Shown here: positions 14,216-16,611 of the stretch, piece after piece | Numbering within the stretch: the stretch's first letter is position 1 | Layout: each line of letters opens with the position of its first letter | Assembly: GCA_003514305.1 (NCBI GenBank) | Contig: DORE01000112.1 | Location: forward strand, 1 to 16,611 | DNA from: Gammaproteobacteria bacterium | GTDB taxonomy: Bacteria > Pseudomonadota > Gammaproteobacteria > Pseudomonadales > Pseudohongiellaceae | Direction: 5' to 3' | DNA length: 16,611 bases | The notes under the pieces: model-generated | Databases searched by the model: none | What the model was told of the DNA's origin: nothing | Seen by the model: the letters and a program-made list of their open reading frames with translations, nothing else | Made by a program: the position numbers and the translations under genes

Positions 14216-16611
14216 ATGCAAGTATTGCCCGGAGCTATCGCTCTTTCTGTGTTCAAGCAAGCGAAACTGCTCGCCTCGCTTCAAACAGTCTCACCGACGC
14301 TGCTCAAAATCTCTGCTCGTTATTTACACATTCTAGATTTGGCAAAGCCTATTGCTTCATCAGAACAGCTCGCGCTGGGCAGGTTGCTTGATTACGGGGA
14401 ACCCTATAAAGAATCGGAAGACTGCAATGATGCCTTTTGCGCCGAACGTTTGGTCGTCCCCAGATTAGGAACCATTTCGCCTTGGTCTAGCAAAGCGACT
14501 GATATTCTGCAAAATTGTGGTCTTACTAAAGTCAGGCGAATAGAACGAGGAATACTATTCAGGCTCCATTTTTCCAGCGTGGTGGACTCGAACGCCATGA
14601 AGGGGCTTGAAAGTAAGCTTCATGATCGAATGACGCAGACAGTTCTGGCTGGACTAGAACAAGCTGCAGGCATTTTTATCAAGAGCAATCCAAAAATGCT
14701 CAAGTCAGTCGACTTAATTGGTGCAGGAGAAGCGGCGCTGCGCCGCGCGAACGTTGATTTGGGGTTGGCTCTCGCTGATGACGAGATGGAGTATCTGGCG
14801 ACTCGCTTCAGAGAGCTCAACCGGAATCCAAATGACGTTGAACTAATGATGTTTGCACAGGCAAACTCCGAGCATTGCCGGCACAAAATATTCAATGCTG
14901 ACTGGACTATTGATGGATGCTCTCAGAGACATTCGCTGTTTGGCATGATCCGAATTAGCCACGAAAAATCGCCTGATCAGGTGTTGTCAGCTTATTCGGA
15001 CAATGCCGCTGTCATGGAAGGTCATACCACGATACGGTTTTTCCCCAGCGGTGACTTACAGAGTTATGGGCTCCATCGAGAACCTGTGCATATTTTAATG
15101 AAAGTTGAAACACACAATCATCCGACCGCAATTGCGCCGTTTCCCGGCGCATCGACTGGTGCCGGTGGCGAAATCAGGGACGAAGGGGCCACTGGGCGGG
15201 GAGCGAAGCCCAAAGCCGGCTTGACCGGCTTTAGCGTTTCGAACCTAAGGATCCCGAACCTCCCGCAACCTTGGGAAAGTGCTGAGAGTAAGCCGGCACA
15301 CATAGCTGCACCACTTGAAATTATGCTGGAGGGGCCAATTGGAGGAGCAGCATTTAATAACGAGTATGGGCGTCCTAATCTTTGCGGATATTTTCGTACC
15401 TATGAGGCGTCAATCCGCAATGAAGCGGGCTTCATTGAAGCGCGCGGCTATCATAAGCCGATAATGATTGCGGGTGGACTAGGTAACATTCGCGAACAGC
15501 ATGTGCTCAAAGGGGATATTCCTGTTGGAGCAAAGCTAATTGTTATCGGCGGTCCGGCGATGCTGATTGGTCTGGGCGGAGGTGCTGCTTCCTCGATGGC
15601 CTCCGGAAGTGGTCATGAAGATTTGGATTTTGCCTCAGTGCAGCGTGAAAACGCGGAAATGGAAAGACGCTGTCAAGAGGTCATCGACCGATGTTGGCAG
15701 TTGGGCGACAGTAACCCGATTTTGTTCATTCATGATGTTGGTGCTGGCGGATTATCCAATGCGCTGCCAGAGCTGGTGAAAGACGGCGGCACCGGTGGTC
15801 GCTTTCAGCTTCGGGCCATTCCCAATGCTGAGAAGCAAATGTCGCCACTTGAAATTTGGTGCAATGAAGCGCAAGAGAGGTATGTATTGGCCGTGTCGGG
15901 AGCCGATTTGGCCAATTTTGAAGCTATCTGCGCGAGAGAGCGCTGCCCCTTCGCTGTCGTTGGAGAGACCACAGAAGAAAAATATATAGAACTTATAGAT
16001 GATCTTTTAAACAATAAACCGATTGATTTGCCTATGGATGTCCTGTTTGGCAAGCCCCCCAGAATGCATCGAAGCGTCAAATCAGGAACAGTGGCTCCTG
16101 TCAATGAGGGTCTTGAGGGGATTGAAATAATTGAGGCGGTCCGCCGTGTTCTAGCATTGCCAACAGTAGCAAGCAAAAGCTTTCTAATAACGATCGGCGA
16201 CCGGACGATCACTGGGCAAGTTTGTCGTGATCAAATGGTTGGCCCTTGGCAGGTTCCGGTGGCGGACTGCGCGGTTACGGCGGCTTCCTATTTTGATTAC
16301 GTCGGAGAAGCAATGGCAATGGGCGAGCGCTCGCCACTTGCTTTGTTCGATGCCCCGGCATCTGGGCGAATGGCCATCGCGGAAACAGTGACCAATCTGC
16401 TGGGGGCGGAAATATCAACTCTGGGCCATATCAAGCTTTCCGCTAACTGGATGACTGCGGCTGGGTATTGTGCAGAGGACGCTAAGCTTTATTCCACAGT
16501 GAAAGCTGTCGCAGAGGAGCTGTGTCCCGAGCTGGGGATTTGTATTCCAGTCGGTAAGGATTCAATGTCCATGCGCACGGTCTGGGAAGAAGAGGGCGAA
16601 GCGAAAAGCAA
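14216..16611 (+). CDS. purL: phosphoribosylformylglycinamidine synthase PurL (5' part, runs off the window)
   Basis: The fourth step of purine synthesis: FGAR + glutamine + ATP to FGAM. This is the single-chain large form (about 1,290 aa) with N-terminal PurS-like, synthetase and C-terminal glutaminase domains. 798 codons are present, so the glutaminase domain lies outside. ATG 14216 gives MQVLPGAIALSVFKQAKL, aligning with the usual MxILRGxPALSxFR start; a GTG at 14204 is possible but less likely. Visible motifs: GTISPWSSKATDI, FAQANSEHCRHKIFNADW, KVETHNHPTAI (His near residue 300), GGEIRDEGATGRGAKPKAG, GGPAMLIGLGGGAASSMASG, FIHDVGAGGLSNALPELV, GDRTITGQVCRDQMVGPWQVP, KLSANWM and PVGKDSMSM. 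The frame is open throughout. Its ribosome binding site is weak. Confidence 0.97.
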   Translation, partial: MQVLPGAIALSVFKQAKLLASLQTVSPTLLKISARYLHILDLAKPIASSEQLALGRLLDYGEPYKESEDCNDAFCAERLVVPRLGTISPWSSKATDILQNCGLTKVRRIERGILFRLHFSSVVDSNAMKGLESKLHDRMTQTVLAGLEQAAGIFIKSNPKMLKSVDLIGAGEAALRRANVDLGLALADDEMEYLATRFRELNRNPNDVELMMFAQANSEHCRHKIFNADWTIDGCSQRHSLFGMIRISHEKSPDQVLSAYSDNAAVMEGHTTIRFFPSGDLQSYGLHREPVHILMKVETHNHPTAIAPFPGASTGAGGEIRDEGATGRGAKPKAGLTGFSVSNLRIPNLPQPWESAESKPAHIAAPLEIMLEGPIGGAAFNNEYGRPNLCGYFRTYEASIRNEAGFIEARGYHKPIMIAGGLGNIREQHVLKGDIPVGAKLIVIGGPAMLIGLGGGAASSMASGSGHEDLDFASVQRENAEMERRCQEVIDRCWQLGDSNPILFIHDVGAGGLSNALPELVKDGGTGGRFQLRAIPNAEKQMSPLEIWCNEAQERYVLAVSGADLANFEAICARERCPFAVVGETTEEKYIELIDDLLNNKPIDLPMDVLFGKPPRMHRSVKSGTVAPVNEGLEGIEIIEAVRRVLALPTVASKSFLITIGDRTITGQVCRDQMVGPWQVPVADCAVTAASYFDYVGEAMAMGERSPLALFDAPASGRMAIAETVTNLLGAEISTLGHIKLSANWMTAAGYCAEDAKLYSTVKAVAEELCPELGICIPVGKDSMSMRTVWEEEGEAKS

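Noticed and set aside
14580..14600. tRNA-like GGACTCGAACGCC string
   Set aside because: It lies inside purL coding sequence and no cloverleaf can be drawn around it.
1..16611. CRISPR array, insertion sequence ends, tandem repeats or attachment sites
   Set aside because: Reading through the window showed no regularly spaced direct repeats, no transposase-like frame and no tRNA-linked duplication.

Overview
The window reads as a chromosomal segment of a gammaproteobacterium, probably marine. The evidence is the single long PurL with TadA just upstream, a GlnK-AmtB pair behind a TorF-type porin, and an NtrC/sigma-54 style promoter. The lineage is inferred from gene content and could not be checked against a database. 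The left half (about 1-8,000) is visibly AT-rich and loosely packed. The right half (from about 9,060) is richer in G+C and holds core metabolism genes.

Left region (about 1-5,320), surface glycan genes: a CMP-sugar type cytidylyltransferase (576-1259) overlaps an HMGL/DRE-TIM aldolase (1253-2197). A probable glycan-cluster protein of unrecognised activity (2656-3369) follows, then a TPR protein fused to a TylF-like methyltransferase (3561-4964). The last is cut by an in-frame TAA in the middle of the methyltransferase domain. Together they look like a piece of a pathway that makes, activates, transfers and methylates an unusual acidic sugar, but no NeuB-type synthase, flippase or polymerase is visible. 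Remnant-like open stretches flank these genes.

Middle region (5,550-9,060): a full-length signal peptide peptidase A (SppA), a stand-alone hotdog thioesterase-like protein, then more than 1 kb without an intact gene. That stretch contains a frameshifted DUF805 membrane protein remnant on the minus strand.

Right region: a minus-strand nitrogen operon, torF-type porin, glnK, amtB (11570 down to 9115), closes with a strong terminator. It is headed by a near-consensus sigma-54 promoter and a perfect GCACC-N5-GGTGC NtrC box about 110 bp upstream of the predicted start. This is the best supported regulatory circuit in the window: NtrC activates under nitrogen limitation, AmtB imports ammonium, GlnK gates AmtB, and the porin presumably helps solutes cross the outer membrane. 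On the plus strand follow a YczE-like membrane protein, tadA, and the first 798 codons of purL, which runs off the end.

I found no CRISPR array, tRNA, rRNA, insertion sequence or origin. I do not see a clearly new defence or mobile system. The most unusual items are the cytidylyltransferase-aldolase pair, the interrupted TPR-methyltransferase and the amount of apparent gene decay between intact genes.
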